Of a stretch of 64,000 nucleotides of DNA, positions 16,904-25,024 are shown one piece after another (the stretch's first letter is position 1; every line of letters starts with the position of its first letter). This DNA comes from Salinimicrobium sp049680855 (GTDB lineage: Bacteria > Bacteroidota > Bacteroidia > Flavobacteriales > Flavobacteriaceae): positions 992,001 through 1,056,000 of the forward strand of contig NZ_JBMPGS010000002.1 in assembly GCF_049680855.1 (NCBI RefSeq), given 5' to 3'. The notes under the pieces were generated by a model. It made no database searches. It was not told the DNA's origin and saw nothing but the letters and a program-made list of their open reading frames with translations. A program made the position numbers and the translations under genes.

Positions 16904-16968
16904 ATAGTCTTAAAGTTCTTTTAAAAATGTCATGCGCTTCTTCAAATTTTCCGTAATTTAAAGAATCA

Positions 16969-16976
16969 CAAAGATA
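16969..16976 (-). promoter_or_regulatory. Candidate -7 element for the GH15 gene
   Basis: Read on the minus strand this is TATCTTTG, an exact match to TAnnTTTG. It lies in the 93-base divergent spacer and would give a leader of about 55-60 bases before the GH15 start. A minus-strand TTG lies 25 bases upstream, slightly too far for the usual -33 spacing. Confidence 0.35.
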
Positions 16977-16996
16977 AAAATAGCACACACATAATT

Positions 16997-19207
16997 ATGG
17001 GCAAAACAATAATCATTTCTAATCGCCTGCCACTACAAATAAACATTACAGATAAAGATATAGAAGTAACTCCCAGCGTAGGAGGACTCGCCACCGGCTT
17101 AAAAAGTTTTCACAAAGAAGGAGATAGTATTTGGATTGGCTGGACGGGTCTACCCCAGGAAGAAATACCTGAGAACTTAGGAGCAGAGGTGCAAAAAAAA
17201 GCCAAAAAAGAGAATTGTCTTGCGGTACCGCTTACTGAAGAAGAAATTGAAGGCTTTTATTACGGATTTAGCAACAGGACCATCTGGCCATTGTTCCATT
17301 ATTTCATGGAATATTCAGAATTCGAGCCCGATGATTGGGAAATGTATAAAAAAGTAAACAGAAAGTACGCAGATGCAGTTATAGAACATCTGGAAGATGA
17401 TGACGAAGTGTGGGTACATGATTACCAGTTACTTCTTCTTCCAAAACTCATAAGAGAGAAAAAACCCAATGTTACAATCGGTTTTTTCAATCATATTCCT
17501 TTCCCTTCTTCCGAAGTCTTTAGAACGCTGCCCTGGCGGGAAGAAATTCTTGAAGGAATGCTGGGTGCCGATCTTATAGGTTTCCATACTTATGATTATG
17601 AACGGCATTTTTTACGTTCTGTGAAGAACATCCTGAGAAAAGACAGCACCTTCAATGAAATCAATCTCGGCAACCGCATCGTAAGAGTTGAATCTTTTCC
17701 CATGGGAATTGATTATAAAAAATTCAAGAAAGCGGCCATACAGCAACAGAATCAACCTTCCAGCGAAAATTCTGAATTTCAGAAGAAATTAAACTACCAT
17801 AAGAATTCTACCAGCAATGCAAAATTGATTATTTCTATTGATCGGCTGGATTACACTAAAGGTATTGCAAACAGGATACGTGCTTATGGTTATTTCCTGG
17901 AAAAATATCCCGAATACCAGGAAAAAGTCCGGCTGGTTATGCTTGCTGTACCTTCCAGAACCAATGTCCCACAATATCAAATCCTGAAAAGGGAAATTGA
18001 TGAACTCGTGGGCAGGATCAACGGGAGATTTGCAACAGTCAACTGGACCCCAATCTGGTATTTCTACCGCTCTATGCCTTTTGAGAATCTTGTAGATCTA
18101 TACAGCAGCAGCGATGTAGCACTTATAACTCCAACCAGAGACGGAATGAATCTAGTAGCAAAAGAATACATCGCTTCCCGTATAGATCAAACTGGTGTAC
18201 TTATATTAAGTGAAATGGCAGGAGCCGCGCATGAGCTCAATGAGGCTCTCATTATAAATCCAAATAATTTTGAACAGATAGTCAACACTATTAAAACGGC
18301 TCTTGAAATGCCAGAGGAGGAGCAGATACGACGTAATAAGATACTCCAAAAAAGATTACAGCGGTATACGGTAGAGCGATGGGCAAAAGAATTCATGAAA
18401 ACTTTAAGAAAGGCAAAAAGCTCCCGCTCATCAATTAAAGCAGAACAATTATCCACAGATAAAGAAGGAGATATCATCGAAAAATTCAGGAGGGCCAAAA
18501 ATCGTATTTTCTTCCTCGATTATGACGGAACTCTTGTAAATTTCACAGACAAGCCCGAAAATGCCAAGCCAGATCCTTCCCTTCTAGACCTGGTAAAGAA
18601 ATTGACCTCCCTTCCAAATACAGAAGTAGTACTCATTAGCGGCAGGGATAAAGAAACTCTTGGAACCTGGTGGAGTGATGTACCTGTAGATTTAATTTCT
18701 GAACATGGCGTCTGGATGCGTCCTGCCAACGGCCAATGGAATTTAACTGAGAATATTAGATGCGACTGGATGGAAAATGTTCGACCTGTACTGGAAACTT
18801 TCGTAGACAGGACGCCAGGAACTTTTATCGAGGAAAAAAATTACTCCCTTGCCTGGCATTATCGAAAAGCAGATCCTGAACTTGGAGAAATTAGAGCCAA
18901 TGATTTATCCACTGTACTTAAAGATCTCACTTCTAATCACGGATTGAGTGTGCTTGAAGGGAATAAAGTGCTGGAGATCAAAACAAGCGGTGTAAATAAA
19001 GGAAAAGCAGCAAATAAACTACTTATTGAAAGGAAACATGATTTCATTTTTGGAATTGGGGATGACTGGACCGATGAATACCTGTTTAATGAATTGCCAG
19101 AACAGGCGATCACAGTCAAAGTTGGACTTAAAGAGACAAGTGCCAGATATTATGTTCAGGATGTGGAACGGGTAAGAGATCTTCTGGAAAGATTTTCAAA
19201 AGTTTGA
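16997..19207 (+). CDS. Fused trehalose-6-phosphate synthase / phosphatase
   Basis: A 736-residue two-domain protein. Residues 1 to about 475 form a GT20 trehalose-6-phosphate synthase, with the substrate-binding segments VGGLATGL, WIGWTG, HDYQLLLLP, NHIPFPSSEVFR, SIDRLDYTKGI and PTRDGMNLVAKE. Residues about 500-736 form a HAD phosphatase: FFLDYDGTL carries the nucleophilic Asp, ISGRD is motif II, and GIGDDWTDE is the last motif. The single chain should make trehalose from UDP-glucose and glucose-6-phosphate, equivalent to OtsA plus OtsB. Trehalose protects against osmotic and desiccation stress. It is divergent from the GH15 gene and close to the MscS gene. Confidence 0.95.
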   Translation: MGKTIIISNRLPLQINITDKDIEVTPSVGGLATGLKSFHKEGDSIWIGWTGLPQEEIPENLGAEVQKKAKKENCLAVPLTEEEIEGFYYGFSNRTIWPLFHYFMEYSEFEPDDWEMYKKVNRKYADAVIEHLEDDDEVWVHDYQLLLLPKLIREKKPNVTIGFFNHIPFPSSEVFRTLPWREEILEGMLGADLIGFHTYDYERHFLRSVKNILRKDSTFNEINLGNRIVRVESFPMGIDYKKFKKAAIQQQNQPSSENSEFQKKLNYHKNSTSNAKLIISIDRLDYTKGIANRIRAYGYFLEKYPEYQEKVRLVMLAVPSRTNVPQYQILKREIDELVGRINGRFATVNWTPIWYFYRSMPFENLVDLYSSSDVALITPTRDGMNLVAKEYIASRIDQTGVLILSEMAGAAHELNEALIINPNNFEQIVNTIKTALEMPEEEQIRRNKILQKRLQRYTVERWAKEFMKTLRKAKSSRSSIKAEQLSTDKEGDIIEKFRRAKNRIFFLDYDGTLVNFTDKPENAKPDPSLLDLVKKLTSLPNTEVVLISGRDKETLGTWWSDVPVDLISEHGVWMRPANGQWNLTENIRCDWMENVRPVLETFVDRTPGTFIEEKNYSLAWHYRKADPELGEIRANDLSTVLKDLTSNHGLSVLEGNKVLEIKTSGVNKGKAANKLLIERKHDFIFGIGDDWTDEYLFNELPEQAITVKVGLKETSARYYVQDVERVRDLLERFSKV

Positions 19208-19265
19208 TAAACAGTCCACCTCAGGCATGAACCGGTTTACCCATTCAAAAATGTTAAAATATAAA

Positions 19266-19273
19266 TAACTTTG
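19266..19273 (+). promoter_or_regulatory. Candidate -7 element before the YtxH gene
   Basis: TAACTTTG matches TAnnTTTG exactly and lies 108 bases before the YtxH ATG. No TTG is present at the usual upstream spacing, so support is limited. Confidence 0.3.
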
Positions 19274-19381
19274 CTGAAAATTTTATATGAAACTTAACTA
19301 GAATTCCAAAGCCAAAACAATCCTTTAAAGTATCTTAGTAGTAGATTATAATTTATTGAAAACAACGTAAAAAACACAGAA

Positions 19382-19648
19382 ATGAAAGCAGGAAAAATAT
19401 TATTAGGAATACTTTCAGGAGCTGCTGCGGGTGCTGCAGTAGGAATGTTATTCGCACCTAAAAAAGGATCTGAAACACGCCGAAGAATAGCAGACAAAAG
19501 CAATGAATATGTAAGCGGCAGTAAAAATAGGTTCAATGGTTTTGTTGATGACGTTTCTGAAAAATTTGACTCTGTAAAATCCAAAGCCATGCAAAAATCT
19601 AAAAAGGTACAGGCTGAAATGGATAGTGATGAAAAAATTATTTATTAA
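19382..19648 (+). CDS. YtxH-domain small protein
   Basis: An 88-residue protein that starts with a glycine/alanine-rich hydrophobic segment (GILSGAAAGAAVGMLFAP), followed at once by KKGSETRRRIADKS and a charged helical tail. This is the typical layout of YtxH proteins, which are membrane-associated, usually stress-induced and of unknown activity. It has its own leader and a terminator directly downstream, so it is probably a single-gene unit. The neighbouring osmotic-stress genes are consistent with a general-stress role. Confidence 0.85.
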   Translation: MKAGKILLGILSGAAAGAAVGMLFAPKKGSETRRRIADKSNEYVSGSKNRFNGFVDDVSEKFDSVKSKAMQKSKKVQAEMDSDEKIIY

Positions 19649-19680
19649 GCATAGCCTTACAAAATAAAATATTCTGTAAA

Positions 19681-19716
19681 ACTGCTTTAAAAAATTATTT
19701 TTAAAGCAGTTTTTTT
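19681..19716 (+). terminator. Intrinsic terminator after the YtxH gene
   Basis: A stem of 13 bp (19681-19693 with 19698-19710), built on ACTGCTTT/AAAGCAGT, has a 4-base loop and is followed by six T residues. Confidence 0.88.
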
Positions 19717-19779
19717 ATGTCTGGATGGTAAGAATTTCCTATTTTGAAGGCTTTAAAAACAAAAATCAAACATCAGAAA

Positions 19780-21138
19780 ATGTTGAAAAAATTTCTTCCA
19801 TTAACACTTTTATTATCGGTCCTTACCATTCAAGCACAAAAGACGGCACCACCACAGGCAGATCTACGTATTTATGATATTATTGAAGAGGTATCTGCAG
19901 ATCGAATTGAAGCAGACATCCGGAAACTAGCTGGTTTCGGCACTAGAAATACCTTTAGCGATACCATTTCAGAGACCCGGGGTATAGGTGCAGCTAGAAG
20001 ATGGATCAAAGCTGAATTTGAGCAGATCTCAGAAGAATGTGAGGGATGTCTTGATGTATTTTATCAAAAAGACTTTGTCACTAAAGAAGGAAACAACCGT
20101 GTCCCTCATGACGCATGGGTAGTGAACGTAGTTGCCGTACAGCGCGGTACGAAATACCCCAACCGGTATGTCATCATGAGCGGGGATATTGATTCTCGTG
20201 CAAGCAACACTATGGACTTCACAACAGATGCTCCCGGAGCAAATGATAATGCCAGCGGTATGGCCGGTGCAATAGAAGCTGCCCGGGTACTTTCAAAATA
20301 TGATTTTGAGAGCAGTATTGTCTATGTAGGCCTTTCGGGAGAAGAACAAGGTCTTTTTGGGGGACGCGGGTTAGCGGAGTATGCAAAAGAAAATAACTGG
20401 GAAGTCATTGGGATTCTCAATAATGATATGATTGGCAATATTGAAGGAGTTGACGGGATAATAGATAACCGCAGTTTTCGAATCTTTTCGGAACCCGTAC
20501 CACCTACGGAAACTGAAGATCAAAGAAGAATGCGCCGGTTCTATGGAGGAGAAGTCGATGGTATTTCCCGGCAATTAGCCCGCTTTGTGCATAAAATGAC
20601 TGAAAAATATATGCCCGAAATGAACCCCATGATGATCTACAGGCTTGATCGGTTCGGCCGCGGGGGGCATCATCGCCCGTTCAATGATCTAGGTTTCCCA
20701 GGCATCAGGATCATGGAAGCGCATGAAAATTATACCCAGCAACACCAGGATATCAGAACAGAAAATGGAATAGCTTATGGCGATGTAGTGGAACATGTCA
20801 ATTTCAATTATGCCAAAAAATTGACAGCGGTTAATGCCATTAGTATGGCCGGTCTTGCCTGGGCTCCCCCGGCACCACAAAATGTTGAGATTGGCGGAAT
20901 TGTAGAAGCATCTACAAAGTTGAGATGGGATGCCGTTGAAACTGATGAAATTGCCGGCTACAAAATCTACTGGAGAGATACCACTTCCCCTCAATGGGAA
21001 TATTCAAGGTATGTTGGGGATATCAACCAGTTCACCCTGGAAGGAATTGTAATTGACAACTTCCTGTTTGGAGTTGCCGCCGTTGGTAAAAACGGCCACG
21101 AAAGCGTCGTTGTTTTTCCATCCGGAACCTTTAGATAA
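19780..21138 (+). CDS. M28-family metallopeptidase, secreted, with C-terminal Fn3-like domain
   Basis: The ATG at 19780 is chosen because it starts a clean signal peptide (MLKKFLPLTLLLSVLTIQAQ); the upstream TTG at 19744 would add a charged tail. The product is about 452 residues. M28 aminopeptidase motifs follow in order: SGDIDSR, PGANDNASG, SGEEQGL, NNDMIGN and a late QQHQD. These supply the di-zinc ligands and the Glu base. The first ligand, usually His in a GHxD motif, is Asp here. After about residue 375 there is a fibronectin-III-like domain (TKLRWDAVETDEIAGYKIYW). It should act outside the inner membrane on peptides. It seems to be monocistronic. Confidence 0.87.
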   Translation: MLKKFLPLTLLLSVLTIQAQKTAPPQADLRIYDIIEEVSADRIEADIRKLAGFGTRNTFSDTISETRGIGAARRWIKAEFEQISEECEGCLDVFYQKDFVTKEGNNRVPHDAWVVNVVAVQRGTKYPNRYVIMSGDIDSRASNTMDFTTDAPGANDNASGMAGAIEAARVLSKYDFESSIVYVGLSGEEQGLFGGRGLAEYAKENNWEVIGILNNDMIGNIEGVDGIIDNRSFRIFSEPVPPTETEDQRRMRRFYGGEVDGISRQLARFVHKMTEKYMPEMNPMMIYRLDRFGRGGHHRPFNDLGFPGIRIMEAHENYTQQHQDIRTENGIAYGDVVEHVNFNYAKKLTAVNAISMAGLAWAPPAPQNVEIGGIVEASTKLRWDAVETDEIAGYKIYWRDTTSPQWEYSRYVGDINQFTLEGIVIDNFLFGVAAVGKNGHESVVVFPSGTFR

Positions 21139-21200
21139 GCTCCGCAGAAAATTATATATTCGGAATTGTTTTACATATACCCTTCAAAAAAGGGATTTTG

Positions 21201-22172
21201 TTAAACAATTCCGATTTTTTTTGAATGAGCAATTGCCTTACCACTATCTGAAAAATAGCAGGTCGAGACATGGAGATCTTCAATGTTGGCAAGCGTTTCC
21301 TGCACTTTTTTCTTCTGCTTTTTAGAAGTTTGCCGAATGTAAATAGCTTTTATATTCCGCGGAAACATTTTACAAATTCGTTCATACAAATATGGGTCCT
21401 GCTGAGAGTCATCCCCCAGCAGAACGTATTCCAGGTGAGGATAAAATGAGACAATATCCTTGATTTTATGAAATTTATGATCGTGTCCTCCCCTTCCGGT
21501 AAAAAGGAAATCTGCAATTCCTGTTTTTATACTTTTCAGCTTTATAATTGCTTTGGGAAGTTCATGCATTCTGGAAAACTGAAGAATGAATTCATAGAGG
21601 TTCCATTCACTGCTTGAAACATAGAAAAAGGAGTTAAAGGCACCTTCTTCCTCCTGCCCTGCCCTGCTTAGTGCCTGGTAATGGGGAACAACATCATCAA
21701 AAACAGTTCGATTATTGATGTTTTTGGTGAGTATTACATACAACTTTTTAAAAAGGCTATTAGTGTGAGACATTAAAAATGTATCATCAATGTCTGAAAT
21801 GATTCCGAGTTTACTTTTAAAAGGTTTGAGTAATTCTCCCTGTTCAATAATGCCAATTTCATCAACTTTACATGAAACCGCATATTTATGCCACCCACTA
21901 TCAAGGTATTCATTGAAAGGCAGCGCAAACCTGAAATATCCGTCATCCAGGGTTTTTGTAGTGACTTCAATATCCTTAAAATGCAGTTTTACTTCAATGT
22001 TCGAGATAGGACTTATGGTAAACATTTTAATGACAGATTTGGCATGCCTGTAGCCCCGCCGGTCTATGTCATACTTATCTGGCGCCCATGATTTAAAAAC
22101 ATGTCCAAACACAATGAGTTCCTGATCATTTACATAACCTCTATACAACTTAATATCCAATTTCATATTCAC
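21201..22172 (-). CDS. App1-like phosphatase (DUF2183)
   Basis: A 323-residue protein whose C-terminal half matches the App1/DUF2183 family, phosphatases related to yeast phosphatidate phosphatase App1. The HAD-type motif ISDIDDTFL is near residue 130. FYVSSSEWNLYEF and FLFTGRGGHDHKFHKI follow, then YVLLGDDSQQDPYLYERI. The N-terminal 120 residues look like a beta-rich domain. No signal peptide is seen. It is divergent from the lipid kinase gene across 57 bases. A phosphatase and kinase for lipids sharing a promoter region suggests joint control of phosphatidate or diacylglycerol, which is an inference. Confidence 0.87.
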   Translation of the reverse strand: MNMKLDIKLYRGYVNDQELIVFGHVFKSWAPDKYDIDRRGYRHAKSVIKMFTISPISNIEVKLHFKDIEVTTKTLDDGYFRFALPFNEYLDSGWHKYAVSCKVDEIGIIEQGELLKPFKSKLGIISDIDDTFLMSHTNSLFKKLYVILTKNINNRTVFDDVVPHYQALSRAGQEEEGAFNSFFYVSSSEWNLYEFILQFSRMHELPKAIIKLKSIKTGIADFLFTGRGGHDHKFHKIKDIVSFYPHLEYVLLGDDSQQDPYLYERICKMFPRNIKAIYIRQTSKKQKKKVQETLANIEDLHVSTCYFSDSGKAIAHSKKIGIV

Positions 22173-22229
22173 TTTTCTTTAACCTGCATTCAGCACAAAA
22201 TACCTAAATTTAGGAAGACCTAATAAACA

Positions 22230-23117
22230 ATGGAAACAAAATATAGAGTACTTTTTATAGTCAATCCTATTTCAGGCGGAATTGATAAAACAGATATTGT
22301 AGACCATGTAAAGGAGAGAGTAAAAAAGCAACATGCAGAACTTCACATCTATTACACTTCCGGAGAAAACGACAAGGAAGAAGTCACCCAACTTGTTCAA
22401 AACTTTCAACCGGACAGAATTTTAATTGCTGGAGGAGACGGTTCTATAAAATTGGTCGCTGAAGTTCTTGATAAAAAGCAAATACCAATTGGTCTTTTTC
22501 CAGCGGGCTCTGCGAATGGACTGGCAGAAAACCTTGAACTACCTTCTGCTTTGGAAAAAATTGCAGACATTGCCTTTGGTGACAATTTCGTAAATGTTGA
22601 CTGTATTGTTGTAAATGATGAACTATGTCTCCATATTAGTGACGTAGGACTTAATGCTGCCCTTATAAAAAATTATGAAGAAGGAAATATTAGAGGTAAA
22701 TTAGGTTATCTAATTCAATCCATTCCCACGCTTATAAAAAGTGATTTCCCTTTTCAATTTAAAATTAAAGTGAATGGAGAAACACACCACCATCAAGCAG
22801 TGTTACTAGCTATTGCCAATGCCAAGAAATATGGCACAGGAGCTAAAATAAATCCTAAAGGAAAGTTCAACGACGGAAAGTTTGAGATTTTAATATTCAA
22901 AAGATTTGATGTGCCTCAAATTTTAAGAACTTTTCAAGAAGATTTCACTGCTGAAAATGATTTCCTGGAAATACTTCCTGCCTCGGAAGCCACTATAGAA
23001 TGCGAACAAAAAGTACCTTTCCAAATAGACGGGGAATACAGAGGCGAAGTGAAGCAGGTCTCTGCAAAGATTTCATCGGTACAACTAACCATGGCCGCAC
23101 CTCCTTTAATTCAATGA
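22230..23117 (+). CDS. Diacylglycerol/lipid kinase family protein (YegS/DgkB type)
   Basis: A 295-residue soluble kinase. Signatures are FIVNPISGG at the N-terminus, ILIAGGDGSIKLVAEVL with the nucleotide-binding GGDG, and GLFPAGSANGLAENLELP. The C-terminal beta-sandwich continues to KVPFQIDGEYRGE. Family members phosphorylate diacylglycerol, other lipids or sphingoid bases. Divergent from the App1-like phosphatase gene. Substrate cannot be told from sequence alone. Confidence 0.9.
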   Translation: METKYRVLFIVNPISGGIDKTDIVDHVKERVKKQHAELHIYYTSGENDKEEVTQLVQNFQPDRILIAGGDGSIKLVAEVLDKKQIPIGLFPAGSANGLAENLELPSALEKIADIAFGDNFVNVDCIVVNDELCLHISDVGLNAALIKNYEEGNIRGKLGYLIQSIPTLIKSDFPFQFKIKVNGETHHHQAVLLAIANAKKYGTGAKINPKGKFNDGKFEILIFKRFDVPQILRTFQEDFTAENDFLEILPASEATIECEQKVPFQIDGEYRGEVKQVSAKISSVQLTMAAPPLIQ

Positions 23118-23262
23118 AAAAAATCTACTTTCTCCTGCCGGCAAAACATTCGTTTTAATGCATAATTAACAAAGGTTTACACAAATATTAAACAAAAGGG
23201 GCAATAGATTGACTAATTTCAATATTGAAATCATAAATCAATAATTAACCAAAAACAAAATT

Positions 23263-23877
23263 ATGGCAGACATTGATATCGAAAAGAAAAGTGGAGGCAG
23301 CAAATGGATCTGGATTATTCTTGGTCTTATCATTCTGGCCCTATTAATATGGTGGTTCACGGCTGACGACGATGAACCTTTAGAGGAATCCGAAATTGAA
23401 GAAGTGGATACTACCACAACTGAAACTTACGAGGATACTGCAGAATGGGATGATACTCTCAGCTCGGGCGGAGTAGAAGGTTTCATTGCGCACGTGGGAG
23501 ATAAATCCAGAATGGGAATTGACCACGAATATACTAATGATGCTTTGATCCAGTTAATGAATGCTGTAGAAGCAAAAGCAAACGAAGAAAACGTGAACAT
23601 TGATGTAGAACTTCAGGAAGTACGGCAGCAGGCTCAGGAGATCACACAGGATCCCATGGCGCTAGATCATGCCGATATAATAAAAAATGCCGGCGAAACT
23701 CTTGTGAGCGCTATGGAAAAAATTCAACAGGAAAAATATCCTGATCTTTCTGCAGATATTGAGGAGATGAGAACTGCAGTTCAGGGAATTCAGCCATCTG
23801 TCCAGACGCTTGAACAAAAAGAACAGGTAAATTCATTTTTTGATGAGGCGGCAGATGCATTGCGTAAAATGAGCTAA
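23263..23877 (+). CDS. One-TM protein with acidic linker and helical domain, unknown function
   Basis: I do not recognise a characterised family. The 204-residue product has a short positive N-terminus, one hydrophobic segment at about 15-33 (WIWIILGLIILALLIWWF), then a strongly acidic, Thr-rich linker to about residue 65. The rest is predicted helical, with sequences such as NAVEAKANEENVNIDVEL and EEMRTAVQGIQPSVQTLEQK. It is probably anchored in the inner membrane with the helical part in the periplasm. It lies 20 bases before the PRC-barrel gene and is likely co-transcribed with it. Confidence 0.75.
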   Translation: MADIDIEKKSGGSKWIWIILGLIILALLIWWFTADDDEPLEESEIEEVDTTTTETYEDTAEWDDTLSSGGVEGFIAHVGDKSRMGIDHEYTNDALIQLMNAVEAKANEENVNIDVELQEVRQQAQEITQDPMALDHADIIKNAGETLVSAMEKIQQEKYPDLSADIEEMRTAVQGIQPSVQTLEQKEQVNSFFDEAADALRKMS

Positions 23878-23897
23878 AAACTTTAAATTGAAAAATT

Positions 23898-24542
23898 ATG
23901 ACTGATAACAAAAATAAAGAAAGACATTTATTCTATCTCAACGAACTTTCCGATTACAAAGTGGCGAGTGACGATCCCGACGTAAGAGGTTGGGATGTAA
24001 GAGATGCCGATGATCGCGTAGTTGGAAAAGTCGAAAACTTGCTTGTAAATAAAGTTACGGAAAAAGTAGTATATCTTGATGTTGAGGTCGATAAATCCAT
24101 TATTGAAAAAAATCATAAACCATATGGCAATCCAGTTAGTTCTGATGTTCATGAATTCATTAATAAAGAAGGTGAAAATCACCTCATTATACCTATAGGA
24201 CATGCGAGGTTAAACGAGGACAAAAAATTCGTTTATACTGATAAAATTAATCATCAAACCTTTGCAGAGACTAAAAGGAAACAAAGGGGTGCAGATGTCG
24301 ACAGAGAATATGAGGTAGTTGTATTGGAATCGTATAACCGCAATACTCAAAATGCCCGTACAGATGTGCCGGGTGACACAACAGCCCGTGATCTTGATAC
24401 GGGAAGAGAGGAACGTGAAAGAAATTCTGAATTAAATGACAGAAGCACTGCAAGGACAACAACGGATGGTCGCTCTTCGGAAGATGATAATTTTTATGAA
24501 CGCGAAGATTTTGACCGAACTAATTTTCGACACAGAAGATAA
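23898..24542 (+). CDS. PRC-barrel domain protein with charged C-terminal tail
   Basis: A 214-residue soluble protein. Residues about 10-110 contain a PRC-barrel: WDVRDADDRVVGKVENLLVN followed by VYLDVEVD. Further on LIIPIGHARLNEDKKFVYTD may form a second half. The last 70 residues are low-complexity and rich in Arg, Asp, Glu and Thr, likely disordered. PRC-barrel proteins of this size are common among bacterial stress genes, but their role is poorly defined. It ends before a strong terminator and forms a two-gene unit with the preceding membrane protein. Confidence 0.85.
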   Translation: MTDNKNKERHLFYLNELSDYKVASDDPDVRGWDVRDADDRVVGKVENLLVNKVTEKVVYLDVEVDKSIIEKNHKPYGNPVSSDVHEFINKEGENHLIIPIGHARLNEDKKFVYTDKINHQTFAETKRKQRGADVDREYEVVVLESYNRNTQNARTDVPGDTTARDLDTGREERERNSELNDRSTARTTTDGRSSEDDNFYEREDFDRTNFRHRR

Positions 24543-24570
24543 AAGTTACTATAGTATATTGCGATTTTGG

Positions 24571-24597
24571 AATGGACTGCTAAGCAGTCCATTTTTT
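24571..24597 (+). terminator. Intrinsic terminator after the PRC-barrel gene
   Basis: An 8-bp perfect stem TGGACTGC/GCAGTCCA (24573-24580 with 24584-24591) has a 3-base loop and six T residues after it. Confidence 0.9.
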
Positions 24598-25024
24598 GTT
24601 TAAAAAGGTAACTTGAATGAACTTATTCCGACATCCTCTACACCATCACCAAAGTTGAAAGAGACCATTATTTGTAATCCAAATCGTACTAAAATATTAA
24701 ACTTATCTTAAATTCCTCGCTGTTTAAAACTTTTTAGAAGACAAATTCCTCCACACTTACGCACTCTACCTTTAGAATTCATGTAAAAATTACATTTTTC
24801 TTTAAAAATGACGTTTCACCTGTAAACATAAGCCTTAACAGCAATTGAGAGAATTTAATTTCTCTGATTCCTACACTGTGGGAAAGCAATGAAATTAACT
24901 ATAAAAAAACAAGAACAATATTACTACAAGGTTTGCGATCATCAATACCTCGCTTTTCATTAGATTTTTTTCATAAATTCGTTTTTAGGGTACACTCTTT
25001 TTTTAATTAAGAAAAAATTAATTT
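24598..25024 (+). other. 427-base non-coding region upstream of susC
   Basis: No credible gene was found. The region must hold the promoter and leader for the SusC/SusD genes, but I see no clean TTG/TAnnTTTG pair. It contains a small inverted repeat around 24848-24865 (AGAGAA and TTCTCT arms) and a variant of the AAAAATGAC motif near 24794. The last 60 bases are very A+T-rich. The long leader leaves room for post-transcriptional control of susC. Confidence 0.5.

Noticed and set aside
19744..19779. TTG start for the M28 peptidase
   Set aside because: The signal peptide begins cleanly at the ATG at 19780; the extension is charged and lacks export features.
24598..25024. Riboswitch or small RNA in the susC leader
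   Set aside because: Only a short A+T-rich hairpin was seen and no recognisable conserved riboswitch core.
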